Origin: JAUIIK01 sp041390865
GTDB taxonomy: Bacteria; Chloroflexota; Chloroflexia; Thermomicrobiales; CFX8
Direction of reading: 5' to 3'
Assembly (NCBI GenBank): GCA_041390865.1
Contig: JAWKPC010000011.1
Coordinates: forward strand, 81,763 to 145,762
Length of the DNA: 64,000 bases
Shown here in pieces: positions 26,346 to 35,606 of this stretch (position 1 is its first letter; each line of letters opens with the position of its first letter). The translations under genes and the position numbers were made by a program. The notes under the pieces are model-generated. The model had not been told where the DNA came from, ran no database searches, and worked only from the letters and a program-made list of their open reading frames with translations.

Positions 26346-27509
26346 GTGTCAAAGACCCGATTACATGACCTTCTCGATATTGGCCAGAGTCCGTGGATCG
26401 ACAGTCTGAGTCGTTCGATGATCGATTCAGGAGAATTACAGTCCTACCTCGATCGGGGAATCACCGGCGTTACCTCGAATCCAACGATCTTCGATCGAGC
26501 GATTTCCCAGTCCGACGCCTACGAAGCCCAGATCTGCCACCTGGTTCAGGAAGGGTATGACGCCTATTCGATCTATGAGGCCCTGGCCGTCGCCGATATC
26601 CAGCGCGCTTGCGATCTGCTGCGGCCTGTGTTTGATCGAACGGACAGGCTCGATGGCTATGTATCGCTGGAGATCTCCCCATTTCTGGCGTACAGCGCCG
26701 AGAAATCCCTGATCGGCGCCCGGCGACTCTTCTCTACCGTCGACCGACCGAATGTGATGATCAAGATTCCCGGAACCCCCGCTGGAATCCAGGCGACCGC
26801 GGAAGCACTCTACGAAGGCATCAACGTCAATGTCACGCTACTCTTCTCGATCGATGCCTATCAAGCGGTGATCGATGCATATCTGGAAGCCCTGGAGCGA
26901 AGGCTCGATGAGGGCGAGCCGGTCGATTGTATTGCCTCTGTCGCCTCCTTCTTCGTGAGCCGAGTCGATACCGAGATCGATCGGCGTCTACAGGCGATCG
27001 TCGACCGCGACCCGGAATCGCAGTCCGGAATGCTGGCCAGTTGCCTGATCGGGACGGTCGGCATCTCGAATGCGCGGGTCGCCTATCACGAGTTCGTCCA
27101 GGCGTTCCAGTCCGGCCGGTTCGAACGGCTGCGTGAGGCCGGAGCGCGCGTCCAGCGGCCGCTCTGGGCGAGCACCAGCACCAAGAACCCCGACTATCCG
27201 GCCAATCTCTACACTGAAGCCCTGATTGGTCCGGACACGGTCAATACCATGACTGCTGACAGCATCGAGTCGTTCCTTGCCGACGGCAAAGCTGAACCGT
27301 CGTTGAGCCTCCGTCGGGATGAGTCGTTTCACGCGCTGAACGCGTTGAGCGAGCTGGGGATTTCCTATCCAGAGATCAACCAGACGCTTGTCGAACAGGG
27401 ACTGGAAGCCTTCGCGGAATCGTTCCGATCCATGCTCAACACCCTGGAATCCGCGAAGGAAGAGGTAATTCAACTGCATGAAGCTTCTGTTGCGTTTCAG
27501 TATGAGTAG
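26346..27509 (+). CDS. tal: Transaldolase
   Basis: Transaldolase of the non-oxidative pentose phosphate pathway, 387 residues, the usual size of the longer bacterial type. The early motif GITGVTSNPTIFDRAI, the Schiff-base lysine segment NVMIKIPGTPAG, and GINVNVTLLFS and PLWASTSTKNPDY are all family hallmarks. GTG 26346 with GGAG nine bases upstream is chosen, and a longer frame to 26247 has no support. It exchanges a dihydroxyacetone unit between sedoheptulose-7-phosphate and glyceraldehyde-3-phosphate. No transketolase gene is adjacent. Confidence 0.93.
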   Translation: MSKTRLHDLLDIGQSPWIDSLSRSMIDSGELQSYLDRGITGVTSNPTIFDRAISQSDAYEAQICHLVQEGYDAYSIYEALAVADIQRACDLLRPVFDRTDRLDGYVSLEISPFLAYSAEKSLIGARRLFSTVDRPNVMIKIPGTPAGIQATAEALYEGINVNVTLLFSIDAYQAVIDAYLEALERRLDEGEPVDCIASVASFFVSRVDTEIDRRLQAIVDRDPESQSGMLASCLIGTVGISNARVAYHEFVQAFQSGRFERLREAGARVQRPLWASTSTKNPDYPANLYTEALIGPDTVNTMTADSIESFLADGKAEPSLSLRRDESFHALNALSELGISYPEINQTLVEQGLEAFAESFRSMLNTLESAKEEVIQLHEASVAFQYE

Positions 27510-27565
27510 GCAAGCTCTTCCGGCACGCGTTCACTCTTCAGGATTCAGGTGGAAAGGAAATCTTC

Positions 27566-27805
27566 ATGGCTCGCTGTGAAGTCTGCGGAAACGACTATGA
27601 CAAGGCGTTTACCGTCCGGATGGATGGGAACGAGCACACGTTCGATAGCTTCGAGTGTGCGATCCATGCGCTCGCAAAAGAGTGCGACCATTGTGGCTGC
27701 CGCATCATCGGCCACGGCATCGAATCGGCCGGTACCTACTACTGCTGCGCCCATTGCGCCCGGCAGAGCGGCGTCGAAGAAGCCCGGGACCGGGTCCCCG
27801 CGTAA
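27566..27805 (+). CDS. Small cysteine-rich zinc-ribbon / metallothionein-like protein
   Basis: A 79-residue protein with paired Cys motifs: CEVCGNDYDKAF at the start, CDHCGCRIIGHG in the middle and CCAHCARQ near the end, plus several His. This arrangement should bind one or two zinc ions. Similar small proteins are sometimes annotated as prokaryotic metallothioneins. GGAAAGGAA precedes the ATG. It is followed 72 bases later by a DUF2243 membrane protein. Role unknown; metal storage or a small regulator are both possible. Confidence 0.75.
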   Translation: MARCEVCGNDYDKAFTVRMDGNEHTFDSFECAIHALAKECDHCGCRIIGHGIESAGTYYCCAHCARQSGVEEARDRVPA

Positions 27806-27877
27806 CGGATCATCTTCCCGGGCCGCTGGGGATGCGCCTGTTGAACCACACTTCAGCCACTTCTGGAAAGAATCCTG

Positions 27878-28438
27878 ATGACAGCAAGGACGACCGATGC
27901 GAGGCCATCCCCGAAGCGGACGACCGCGCGAACATCCCGTTTGACTCTCGCCGGGGTGTTGCTCGGTCTGGGGCTCGGCGGGTTCTTCGACGGCATCGTC
28001 CTCCATCAGGTGCTCCAGTGGCATCACATGCTCACGAGCACCGGAGACCATCCGGTGAATACCGTTGCCGGCCTCGAAACGAACACCCTCTGGGATGGTT
28101 TCTTTCATCTCTCTACATATGCCCTGACCATCGCCGGGCTGGTCGTCCTCATGACCGAGCTGTCCGACCGGAGACATAGCGCTCCCTGGTCAACCCGCAC
28201 ATTCGCCGGTAACATCCTCATCGGCTGGGGCCTGTTCAATCTGGTCGAGGGCGTCATCGACCATCATCTGCTGGGCATCCATCACGTTCGTTCGGACGTC
28301 GGCAACCAGCTTCTCTGGGATCTCGGCTTCCTCGCCTGGGGCGCGTTGATGGTTATTGGTGGATACGTCCTGAAGAAGGCCAAGCAACCTTCTACCGAGG
28401 TTCGGAGCGTTCGCCGCCAGCCTGCTTCGAGCAGGTGA
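27878..28438 (+). CDS. DUF2243 membrane protein
   Basis: A 186-residue protein with four predicted helices. GFFDGIVLHQVLQWHHML, LWDGFFHLSTYAL and NLVEGVIDHHLLGIHHV are the His-rich signatures of the DUF2243 family. These histidines inside or near membrane helices suggest metal or heme binding, but no function is proven. It lies just after the Cys-rich small protein and may share its transcript. Confidence 0.85.
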   Translation: MTARTTDARPSPKRTTARTSRLTLAGVLLGLGLGGFFDGIVLHQVLQWHHMLTSTGDHPVNTVAGLETNTLWDGFFHLSTYALTIAGLVVLMTELSDRRHSAPWSTRTFAGNILIGWGLFNLVEGVIDHHLLGIHHVRSDVGNQLLWDLGFLAWGALMVIGGYVLKKAKQPSTEVRSVRRQPASSR

Positions 28439-28820
28439 CGGGAGATCCGCTACGACGTCACGCCGGACAGCTTCTGCCAGCGAGGGCAACGTGGGTGAGC
28501 TGACTCCCTGCTTCGCAGCTATCCGGGCTTCGTTTCTGCGAACTGATCGGAAGCGTCCGATACAGTTTCACGATGACCATATCAGGAGACTCGTAGGGGC
28601 GTGATTCATCACGCCTGGTGGTCGCAACCGTCGTACGTATGCGGTCTCCAAGCGCGGGCGTGATGAATCACGCCCCTACAAGCTCAGACCACTCATTGGC
28701 GAATACAGGACAGAGAGTGAACGGGCCAGTTCGTATCCGCGAACGCAGTGAGGCATCCGGCGTCGATTCGCGTGTTGAACCTATCGTTTGTTGAGGTGGG
28801 CAGGCTGCTTCGGGAAATGC
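28439..28820. other. Intergenic region with a palindromic element
   Basis: About 380 bases between convergent genes. The only clear structure is the 87-bp inverted-repeat element at 28593-28679. No gene, tRNA or further terminator is evident. Confidence 0.55.
28593..28679. repeat. 87-bp palindromic element with perfect 23-bp arms (copy 1)
   Basis: GTAGGGGCGTGATTCATCAC... at 28593-28615 pairs perfectly with 28657-28679. A second, more diverged copy is at 34046-34133, where the 40-base centre matches this one in reverse complement. The size and perfect arms suggest a non-autonomous, MITE- or REP-like element. Both copies sit between convergent genes. Confidence 0.85.
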
Positions 28821-30167
28821 TCAGCAGCCGATGAACGCGCCATTTTCCCGGAGGCGGGCCAGCGCCTCGCCCCGGACTTTGACGGCGGCCATGTCCGACT
28901 CTTCGAGGTACATCTCGAACGCGCCGCGGCTTAGCACAAGCACCCGGCAGCGTTCGGCAACGACGATGCTCGCGGCGCGAGGGGTATCGGTTAGCAGCGC
29001 CATCTCCCCGAAGTAATCGCCAGGTCCGAGCTCGGCGATGATCGTGTAGTCGAGCGTCTCGTCATCGTCGTCACGCTCCTCGTACTCGACGTGGACCTGA
29101 CCCTCGGTGACGACGAAGAACTCGTCGGCGTTGTCGCCCTGCCGAACGATCACCGAACCCGCCTCGTAAATGCGCTCTTCCATATATGGACGCAATCCCT
29201 GAAATACCTCGTCCTCAAGCGGCGAGAAGACGCCGACCCTGCCTTCCCGTCGCCGGTGCCGGAGATGGCGGCGGAGCGAGTACAGGGCAGCCAGCTTGCG
29301 GCCGGTCTTTCGCAACCCGCCGGGCGGTTGGACCGCCTCTTCCAGATCGACGGCGACGACTTTCCGGACCGGGCGGTCGAGCAGGAGATCGATCGCCGTC
29401 TGGGCCACGATGCTGCCGGCTAGCCCGCTTGCCGGGGCGCTGCGCGGCAGGTTATCCCGCTGCCCGAGCAGAATCCGCTCGGTCTCACGCAGGACTTCCG
29501 GCTGGGACTTCGAGAGCGACATCATGCTCAGCAGGACGGGGATGGCGGTTTCCGATTGGGCGCTCTCAAGATCCGACAGGGCGTAGGCGCCGCCCAGAAT
29601 CTCCTGCTGCTCGTCCTGGTAGTTGTGAACCAGCGCCCAGGCCGAGCTTCCAATATCGAAGCCCGAAACGACCGGCACACGGTTCGCCTGGCCCGCCCTG
29701 TGGAGGAACCAGCGGGTTCTGAACTCGTCGACGTGCTCGAATCCGAGAGCGTCGACGATCAGGTCAACGGATGACACCAGCGGCGCAAGCTCTTCGGGGC
29801 CGAGAATGCGGCTGTGGGTCGAGATGTCGGCGTGCGGGTTGATCCGGGCAAGATTCGCGCCGAGCACCTCGGCGCAGCCCTGTCCCAGCGTATCCGGGCC
29901 GCCGCTAAGCCGGGCCAGCTGATGGAGGGTTACGATGCGGTCGTCGGAGAGGATGAATCGCTCTACCCCGGCTCGGGCCAGATGTTCGGCAGCGCAGGTG
30001 CCGACGGCCTCGCAACCTGCGATCAGGACGACCGAGTCGCGAATTTGCTGCTGCTCGCCGGCTTCGACAAGGCCGGCGTGGTGGGCGGTCAGCAGCTGGT
30101 AGAACGTCTCTCGATCCGGTAGCTGGCTAGATGTTGCGATCTCGTCCACTGCACTTCTGTCGATCAA
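28821..30167 (-). CDS. ThiF/E1-like adenylation domain fused to a cyclic-nucleotide-binding domain
   Basis: A 448-residue fusion. Residues 40-275 form a ThiF/MoeB/E1-like Rossmann domain: DSVVLIAGCEAVGTCAAEHL is the nucleotide loop (the usual GxGGxG is altered to GCEAVG), ERFILSDDRIVTLHQLAR matches the DxDxVxxxNLxRQ region in a weakened form, and SSVDLIVDALG follows. The CxxC zinc pairs of active E1 proteins are not seen. Residues 320-440 are a cNMP-binding domain with the phosphate cassette YFGEMALLTDTPRAA. Possible role: nucleotide-gated adenylation or a sensory pseudo-enzyme. It is convergent with the DUF2243 gene and 44 bases from lgt. Confidence 0.8.
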   Translation of the reverse strand: MIDRSAVDEIATSSQLPDRETFYQLLTAHHAGLVEAGEQQQIRDSVVLIAGCEAVGTCAAEHLARAGVERFILSDDRIVTLHQLARLSGGPDTLGQGCAEVLGANLARINPHADISTHSRILGPEELAPLVSSVDLIVDALGFEHVDEFRTRWFLHRAGQANRVPVVSGFDIGSSAWALVHNYQDEQQEILGGAYALSDLESAQSETAIPVLLSMMSLSKSQPEVLRETERILLGQRDNLPRSAPASGLAGSIVAQTAIDLLLDRPVRKVVAVDLEEAVQPPGGLRKTGRKLAALYSLRRHLRHRRREGRVGVFSPLEDEVFQGLRPYMEERIYEAGSVIVRQGDNADEFFVVTEGQVHVEYEERDDDDETLDYTIIAELGPGDYFGEMALLTDTPRAASIVVAERCRVLVLSRGAFEMYLEESDMAAVKVRGEALARLRENGAFIGC

Positions 30168-30211
30168 ATCATGGCCGCACGTTAGCTGTAAGCGGTGACC
30201 CGCCCGGCCCG

Positions 30212-31039
30212 TTACGCGGTCGATGCGGGAGCCTGTGGGCTACCGCCGTGCTCCCGTTCCCGATAGTAGAAGAACGCGAGTCCGGCCAGCCCGACCACGA
30301 CGCCGGCGAGTGAGAAGAACTGGGCCTGCTGCATGTTCAGGAACCAGATGTCCTCCTGCCGGAACCATCCATGAATAAAGAATCGTCCGATCCCATAGGT
30401 CACTAAATAGATCATGAACAGCGCGCCATTCGGCAGTGGCCGGGTGCGCAGCTTCCAGATCAGTCCGAAGACGAGCAAGTTGAGCACCATATCATAGATC
30501 GGATAGGGGTGAGTGCGGACATTCAGCAGCCGATTCGGGATGAATGAGTCCGGATTCGTATAGGTAAAGGTGAAGAAGGAGTCGCCGGCCGGCGATCCCC
30601 AGGCATCGCCGTTGACGACGTTCCCCCAGCGGCCGATCGCCTGCGCCAGGACCAGGCCGGGGGTGACTGCGTCGGTCGCTTTCAGGAAGTTGATATTGTA
30701 CTGGCGGCAGCCGATGTAGACGCCGAGCGCGCCCATGATGACCGCGCCCCAGATCGCCAGGCCGCCGCGTTGGATCTCCAGTGCCTGGAAAAGATGGTCC
30801 GAGTAGTATCCCCAGTCGTCGACCACGTGGAAGAGGCGGGCTCCGACGATACCGAGGATGATCGTCCAGGTTGCGATGCCGCCATAGTGGCTGGTGTCCA
30901 TGCCCTTGCGCTTGAACTCGCGGTCGATCAGCCAGACGGCGACGAAGATCGCCGAGGTGATGGCCAGGCTGTACCATCGGAGGATGGCGACGCCGCCCAC
31001 TTCGAGGAGTATCGGATCGAGGGAGATCGTTATGTGCAT
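30212..31039 (-). CDS. lgt: Prolipoprotein diacylglyceryl transferase
   Basis: Lgt moves a diacylglyceryl group from phosphatidylglycerol to the lipobox cysteine of prolipoproteins. The 275-residue protein has about seven helices. The signature GRWGNVVNGDAWGSPAG corresponds to the GRxGNFxNxExxG family motif, and RGGLAIWGAVIMGALG and GRFFIHGWFRQED match the other conserved regions. The lipoproteins at 8082 and 37642 would be substrates. It is divergent from fabF across about 195 bases. Confidence 0.93.
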   Translation of the reverse strand: MHITISLDPILLEVGGVAILRWYSLAITSAIFVAVWLIDREFKRKGMDTSHYGGIATWTIILGIVGARLFHVVDDWGYYSDHLFQALEIQRGGLAIWGAVIMGALGVYIGCRQYNINFLKATDAVTPGLVLAQAIGRWGNVVNGDAWGSPAGDSFFTFTYTNPDSFIPNRLLNVRTHPYPIYDMVLNLLVFGLIWKLRTRPLPNGALFMIYLVTYGIGRFFIHGWFRQEDIWFLNMQQAQFFSLAGVVVGLAGLAFFYYREREHGGSPQAPASTA

Positions 31040-31235
31040 GTCGTCCTTCGCGCATTACGCATCGTTCGTATCCAACGACAAGAGTTCTGGCGAGGGGAGA
31101 ATCCAGACCAGGTGAGCCGTTCTGCCGGGGAAGTATAGGCCAATACCTGTCCACGGTCTGTGGTCGGGATTCCGGTACAATCGCCGATGGCGTCTTCCTT
31201 CCGTCGCCGCACGATGCCGTTGAAAGGGCGCACGA

Positions 31236-32501
31236 TTGAACACCACGACAAACAACCGCCGGCGTGTCGTCATCACCGGCCTTGGCGCGATCACATCGCT
31301 GGCCGACTCGGCTGAGGGAACCTGGCAGCGACTGCTTGCCGGCGAATCGGGCGTCAGTCGCATTGAACGCTGGGATCCGGAAGAATTGCCGGTCCAGATC
31401 GGTGCCGAGATTAAAGATACACCCGATCTCCCGATGATCGACGCCAAACAGGCGCGAAACATCGCCCGCTATGCCCGCTTCGGCATCGCTGCCGCGGGCG
31501 AGGCGCTCGAGGACGCCGGGCTGGTCGACAATGGGCTGGATCACGAACGAGCCGGAGTCGTGCTCGGGACCGGCGCCGGGGGCATGTCCGAGATCGCCGA
31601 GATGACCCGCACGCTCGATGAGCGAGGCTACCGGAGGGTGTCTCCATTCTTCATGACGACCTTCCCGCACAACATGGCTTCCTACCATGTTGCCCAGGCG
31701 TTTCAGCTGCTCGGACCGAACTCGACGGTTTCGACCGCCTGCGCGACCGGCGCTCAGGCGATCTCCGATGCGACGGCAGCGATCCGGCGTGGCGAAGCTG
31801 ACGTCATGGTAGCTGGAGGCGCCGAGCACGCGGTCTTCCCGCTCTTCGTCGCTTCGTTTATCGTCCAGCGCGCCGCCAGCACGTTGAACGAAGATCCGGA
31901 ACGGGCGAGCCGCCCGTTCGACGCCGACCGCTCCGGCTTCGTCATCGGCGATGGCGCCGGAATTCTCGTGCTCGAAGAGCTGGAGCACGCGTTGTCCCGT
32001 GGCGCGACGATCTACGCCGAGCTGCTCGGGGCGGGAACGTCGTCGGATGCCTATCACCCGATCGCGCCGCACCCAGAAGGCGTCGGCGCCGCCCGGGCAA
32101 TCAAGATGGCGCTCCATGATGCCGGGATCGAGCCGGAGGAGATCGACTTCGTCAACGCTCATGCCGCATCGACGCCACTTGGCGACGCTGCCGAGACCGA
32201 GTCGATCAAGCTGGCCCTGGGTGAAGAGCACGCCCGGAAGATCCCGGTCAACTCGACCAAGTCGATGATCGGCCATACGATGGGTGCGGCCGGTGCGATC
32301 GAGGCGCTGGCGACGGTCATGAGCATCCGGGACGGCCGAGTGCACCCGACGATCAACCAGGAGACGCCGGACCCCGACTGCGACCTCGACTATGTCGCGA
32401 ACGAAGCCCGCAACGTCGATATCCGGATCGCGCTCAAGAACTCCTTCGGCCTCGGCGGCCAGAACGCCTGCCTCGTCATCGGCCGTTGGGAAGGCGAGTA
32501 G
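31236..32501 (+). CDS. fabF: Beta-ketoacyl-ACP synthase II
   Basis: A 421-residue condensing enzyme of type II fatty acid synthesis. The catalytic triad is complete: Cys169 in TVSTACATGAQ, His309 in NAHAASTPLGD and His347 in KSMIGHTMGAAG, with the supporting Lys342. The start is a TTG at 31236 with AAAGGGCG upstream. No acyl carrier protein or other fab gene is adjacent. Confidence 0.94.
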   Translation: MNTTTNNRRRVVITGLGAITSLADSAEGTWQRLLAGESGVSRIERWDPEELPVQIGAEIKDTPDLPMIDAKQARNIARYARFGIAAAGEALEDAGLVDNGLDHERAGVVLGTGAGGMSEIAEMTRTLDERGYRRVSPFFMTTFPHNMASYHVAQAFQLLGPNSTVSTACATGAQAISDATAAIRRGEADVMVAGGAEHAVFPLFVASFIVQRAASTLNEDPERASRPFDADRSGFVIGDGAGILVLEELEHALSRGATIYAELLGAGTSSDAYHPIAPHPEGVGAARAIKMALHDAGIEPEEIDFVNAHAASTPLGDAAETESIKLALGEEHARKIPVNSTKSMIGHTMGAAGAIEALATVMSIRDGRVHPTINQETPDPDCDLDYVANEARNVDIRIALKNSFGLGGQNACLVIGRWEGE

Positions 32502-32559
32502 TGCGAACCGTGTCAAGCAGAATGACTTCCAAGGTGAATTATCAGGCAGGACGTAGCTG

Positions 32560-33189
32560 ATGAGTGTGCAATCTGGCCCGCTAGCCGGACGAATGACACG
32601 CCGGGCGGCGCAGATCCGAGCCGGAAAAGCCGAGGTCTTCGAGCTCAAGACCGACCAGTTTCTCCAGATTTCCGACATGCTCGGCAAACAGGTCGCGATC
32701 ATGACCGCGTTCAATTCCGAGGACCATAGCGAGTTCCTTTCTACCGCTCATACCCGCGCGATCAACCACTCTCTGCTCCTCCTGAAAGATCACGGAATCT
32801 ACTCGAACAAGCGCAACAAGATGATGACCGTCATCGATGACACAGTTGGCCGCCACGATATTCTCTTCCCGCTCGACGACAGCCGCGCCTACCACGACGA
32901 CTACGGAGTCGAGGATCATCGCAACTCGCTGGATGTGCTCGCCGCGGCCCTCGCGTCGCACGAGATCGAGCGGGAGCAGATTCCCATCGACGTCGTCAAC
33001 TGGTTCATGCACGTCGCGTTGCGGCCGGGCGGCGGGCTCGAAGTTCGGGAGCCGCTCTCGGAGCGCAACAGCAACGTCGTGCTCAAGGCGCATATGCCGC
33101 TCCTGGTCGCGCTAATCCCGAGCCCCAACGACCAGAGCCCGATGAACGGCTTCAAGCCGTCCGATATTCTGATCCGGATCTACATGTAG
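32560..33189 (+). CDS. DUF1989 / urea carboxylase-associated family protein
   Basis: A 209-residue protein. The ETD-like start (AGKAEVFELKTDQFLQI), FNSEDHSEFLSTAHTRAIN, the DDSRAYHDDYGVEDHRNS segment and VNWFMHVALRPGGGLEVREP are the regions conserved in DUF1989. The family is associated with urea carboxylase and riboswitch-linked guanidine metabolism in other bacteria, but no such genes or riboswitch are seen here. It follows fabF by 58 bases. Confidence 0.8.
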   Translation: MSVQSGPLAGRMTRRAAQIRAGKAEVFELKTDQFLQISDMLGKQVAIMTAFNSEDHSEFLSTAHTRAINHSLLLLKDHGIYSNKRNKMMTVIDDTVGRHDILFPLDDSRAYHDDYGVEDHRNSLDVLAAALASHEIEREQIPIDVVNWFMHVALRPGGGLEVREPLSERNSNVVLKAHMPLLVALIPSPNDQSPMNGFKPSDILIRIYM

Positions 33190-33259
33190 CTATCCGCGAT
33201 CCCACGAGGAGCGCGTGCACTCCGGACCGGCCGCTACGGTTCCCGGGGAAGGACACAGC

Positions 33260-33997
33260 ATGACTGGCGATGGGTATTTCGGCGAACGGATCGCGGCGCG
33301 GTACGACGACGATGAGTCCGGGATGTTCGCGCCCGAACTCATCGAATCGACGGTCGATTTTCTCGCGGGGCTGGCAGGCGGCGGGGCGGCGCTGGAGTTC
33401 GGGATCGGTACGGGCCGTATCGCATTGCCTCTCGCTGCCCGGGGCGTGCCGGTCCACGGTATCGATCTGTCGCGGGCAATGGTCGAACGGTTGCGGGCAA
33501 AGCCGAGCGCGGACGATATCGGCGTGACGATCGGGGATTTCTCCTCAACCCGGGTCGAGGGGACGTTCCGGCTGGCCTACCTGGTCTTCAACACGATCAA
33601 CAACCTGACGACCCAGGCCGAGCAGGTTGCCTGCTTCCGGAATGCCGCCGCTCACCTCGAACCCGGCGGTGCATTCGTTATCGAGGTCGGGATTCCGGTG
33701 GTCCGGCTGATACCTCCCGGCGAACGCTTCTACACCTACCATGTCAGCGATACCAAGTGGGATATCGACGAGTACGACTTCGTTACCCAGGGCTTCTACT
33801 CGCACCACTACAGCGTTCGGGACGGGGAGTTCGTCCGCAACTCGATTCCCTTCCGCTATGTCTGGCCGGCCGAGCTTGACCTGATGGCGCAGCTCGCCGG
33901 TATGGAACTGGCCGAGCGCTGGGGCGAGTGGAATCGGGAGCCCTTCACTGCCGAAAGCCGCAAGCACATCTCCGTTTGGCAGAAGACCTCAGGGTAG
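33260..33997 (+). CDS. Class I SAM-dependent methyltransferase
   Basis: A 245-residue methyltransferase. Motif I reads ALEFGIGTGRIALPLA, motif II VHGIDLSRAMVERL, and a motif IV-like LAYLVFNTINNL follows, then HLEPGGAFVIEVG. ATG 33260 with GGAAGGA is preferred over GTG 33215. The C-terminal half has YTYHVSDTKWDIDEYDF and a tyrosine-rich region typical of a small uncharacterised subgroup. Substrate unknown. Confidence 0.82.
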   Translation: MTGDGYFGERIAARYDDDESGMFAPELIESTVDFLAGLAGGGAALEFGIGTGRIALPLAARGVPVHGIDLSRAMVERLRAKPSADDIGVTIGDFSSTRVEGTFRLAYLVFNTINNLTTQAEQVACFRNAAAHLEPGGAFVIEVGIPVVRLIPPGERFYTYHVSDTKWDIDEYDFVTQGFYSHHYSVRDGEFVRNSIPFRYVWPAELDLMAQLAGMELAERWGEWNREPFTAESRKHISVWQKTSG

Positions 33998-34045
33998 GAG
34001 CGATGATGCGCCGGTGCGGTTTGCGGCGCGGCTGACATGATGCTC

Positions 34046-34133
34046 GCAGGGGCGTGATTCATCATGCCAGCGCATTCGGGCCCGCGTACGTTCGAGGGTA
34101 GTGACCAGCGGACGTGATGAGTCACGTCCCTAC
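34046..34133. repeat. Palindromic element, diverged copy 2 of the 87-bp family
   Basis: GCAGGGGCGTGATTCATCATG... at the left end and GTGATGAGTCACGTCCCTAC at the right end form imperfect arms. The centre (GCGTACGTTCGAGGGTAGTG) matches the reverse complement of the centre of copy 1 at 28593-28679. It lies between the convergent methyltransferase and FHA genes. Confidence 0.75.
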
Positions 34134-34191
34134 ATATCCAGGTTACTCATTACCGGAAACAGTCTTGCCTTGTAGCACCAGACGGTGCCGG

Positions 34192-34758
34192 CTATCCGAT
34201 GCGGTAGATCATCTCGGTGCGGCCGAGGCGGATGCGATTGCCGTTTTGCAGGGTGTAAGGTGCCCGGATCTTGCGCCGGTTGACGTAGGTCGAGTTCTCG
34301 CCGCCCCCGTGGACGATGATGTGCGAGTTCACGCTCGAATCCCAGCGCATGTGCGCGTGGACGCGGTGGACGTACGGGTCGCTGATCCTGACCGTGGCGT
34401 TCTGCCCCCGGCCGAGGATGATGATCCCGGCTGTCTCGTTGCATGGCAGCGCGGCAATCTGGTTGCCTTCGGGATCTTCAAGGACGACCTCGCGGGTCTT
34501 CTCTTTAGCCGGATCTTTCGCTGCTTCGCCCTCGAACCTCTGCGGATCGATCTTCCTCAGACGGTCGGAGAGCGGTCCGGAAACGGGCTTCACATCCCGC
34601 CGGGTTTCAACCAGGCTATCGGAGGCGTGGCCCTGCGGTGCGTGTTCCATGCCAGGGAAGAAAGGATCGACGAACTCGGCCAGACGTTCGCGGGCGCGGG
34701 TCTGTTCGAGCTCACGAATTTCCTTGATAGCGCGGAGATTGAATTGCCGGCGAGTCAT
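34192..34758 (-). CDS. FHA-domain protein
   Basis: A 188-residue protein. The C-terminal 95 residues form an FHA phosphothreonine-binding domain: IIILGRGQNATVRISDPYV, VHRVHAHMRW, and STYVNRRKIRAPYTLQNGN, with the conserved Arg, Ser/His and Asn positions recognisable. The N-terminal part is charged and probably flexible. No Ser/Thr kinase gene lies nearby, so its partner is unknown. Confidence 0.83.
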   Translation of the reverse strand: MTRRQFNLRAIKEIRELEQTRARERLAEFVDPFFPGMEHAPQGHASDSLVETRRDVKPVSGPLSDRLRKIDPQRFEGEAAKDPAKEKTREVVLEDPEGNQIAALPCNETAGIIILGRGQNATVRISDPYVHRVHAHMRWDSSVNSHIIVHGGGENSTYVNRRKIRAPYTLQNGNRIRLGRTEMIYRIG

Positions 34759-35099
34759 GTCAGCGCGTCCCGACGTTCGATTGCGATTGTGTGCGATGCC
34801 CGCAGATGCGGTTGGAACATGGCGTTAGTCTAACAGGCGAACTGGCCCATCGGGACCGCGTACGTACAGTACATTGGAGCCAATTGCAGTACGGAGATCC
34901 CTGAAGACATCCGACTCCCGGCCCTGTGCCGAGACCGATCGATCGCGGCACAGGATGGAAAATCGACGGTTGTCTTCGGACCATAACTCCCGGGCTGGAG
35001 AAACCAGTTCAACCGGCTGATCGTGTGCTGGCGAACATCGATGCGGCGCCAGGACGACCCGAGTCACTTAGTGGCCCGGGTCGTCCTGGCCGGAGAACG

Positions 35100-35558
35100 C
35101 TAGAGCGCCAGCTTGTACCCTATGTGGCTGCTGACGAATCCCAGATTCTCGTAGAACCGGTGCGCTTCGGGCCGCTCTCTGTCGGTCGTCAACTGCACCA
35201 GCTGACATCCTCTGGACCGGCATTGCTCGATTGCCCACTCGAACATCTGCTGGCCGAGTCCCGCACCTCTACATCCGGCTGCGATCCGAACGCCCTCGAT
35301 CTGCCCCCGCCATGCACCCATGCGGGTCAGCCCGGGAATGAACGTCAGTTGCAGGGTACCGATGACGTCGTCGTTCGCTGTCGCGACGACAAGCAACTGG
35401 TTCGGGTCGGCGTCGATCGCGCTGAACGCCTCAAGGTAGGCGGAGTTTGGCGGCGTACCGGGATCCTCCCGGCCCCTCCCGAGGATGTCGTCGGCGAGAA
35501 GGTCCACGATAGCCTGAATGTCCGCCTCTGTTGCCCGTCGAAAAGAGACATCCACCAT
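35100..35558 (-). CDS. GNAT-family N-acetyltransferase
   Basis: A 152-residue acetyltransferase. The acetyl-CoA loop is CRGAGLGQQMFEWAI, preceded by the strand QIEGVRIAA, and the C-terminal ERPEAHRFYENLGFV is typical of GNAT proteins. ATG 35558 is used; an upstream start at 35585 is possible. Substrate unknown. Confidence 0.85.
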   Translation of the reverse strand: MVDVSFRRATEADIQAIVDLLADDILGRGREDPGTPPNSAYLEAFSAIDADPNQLLVVATANDDVIGTLQLTFIPGLTRMGAWRGQIEGVRIAAGCRGAGLGQQMFEWAIEQCRSRGCQLVQLTTDRERPEAHRFYENLGFVSSHIGYKLAL

Positions 35559-35606
35559 GCCTCGTTGCTCCTCGCCGTTTCTCACGCTATGCCGCTGTGT
35601 CCCTTC

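Noticed and set aside
30492..32714. A 740-codon frame on the - strand across lgt and fabF
   Set aside because: It overlaps two well-supported genes and only its shadow regions look protein-like.
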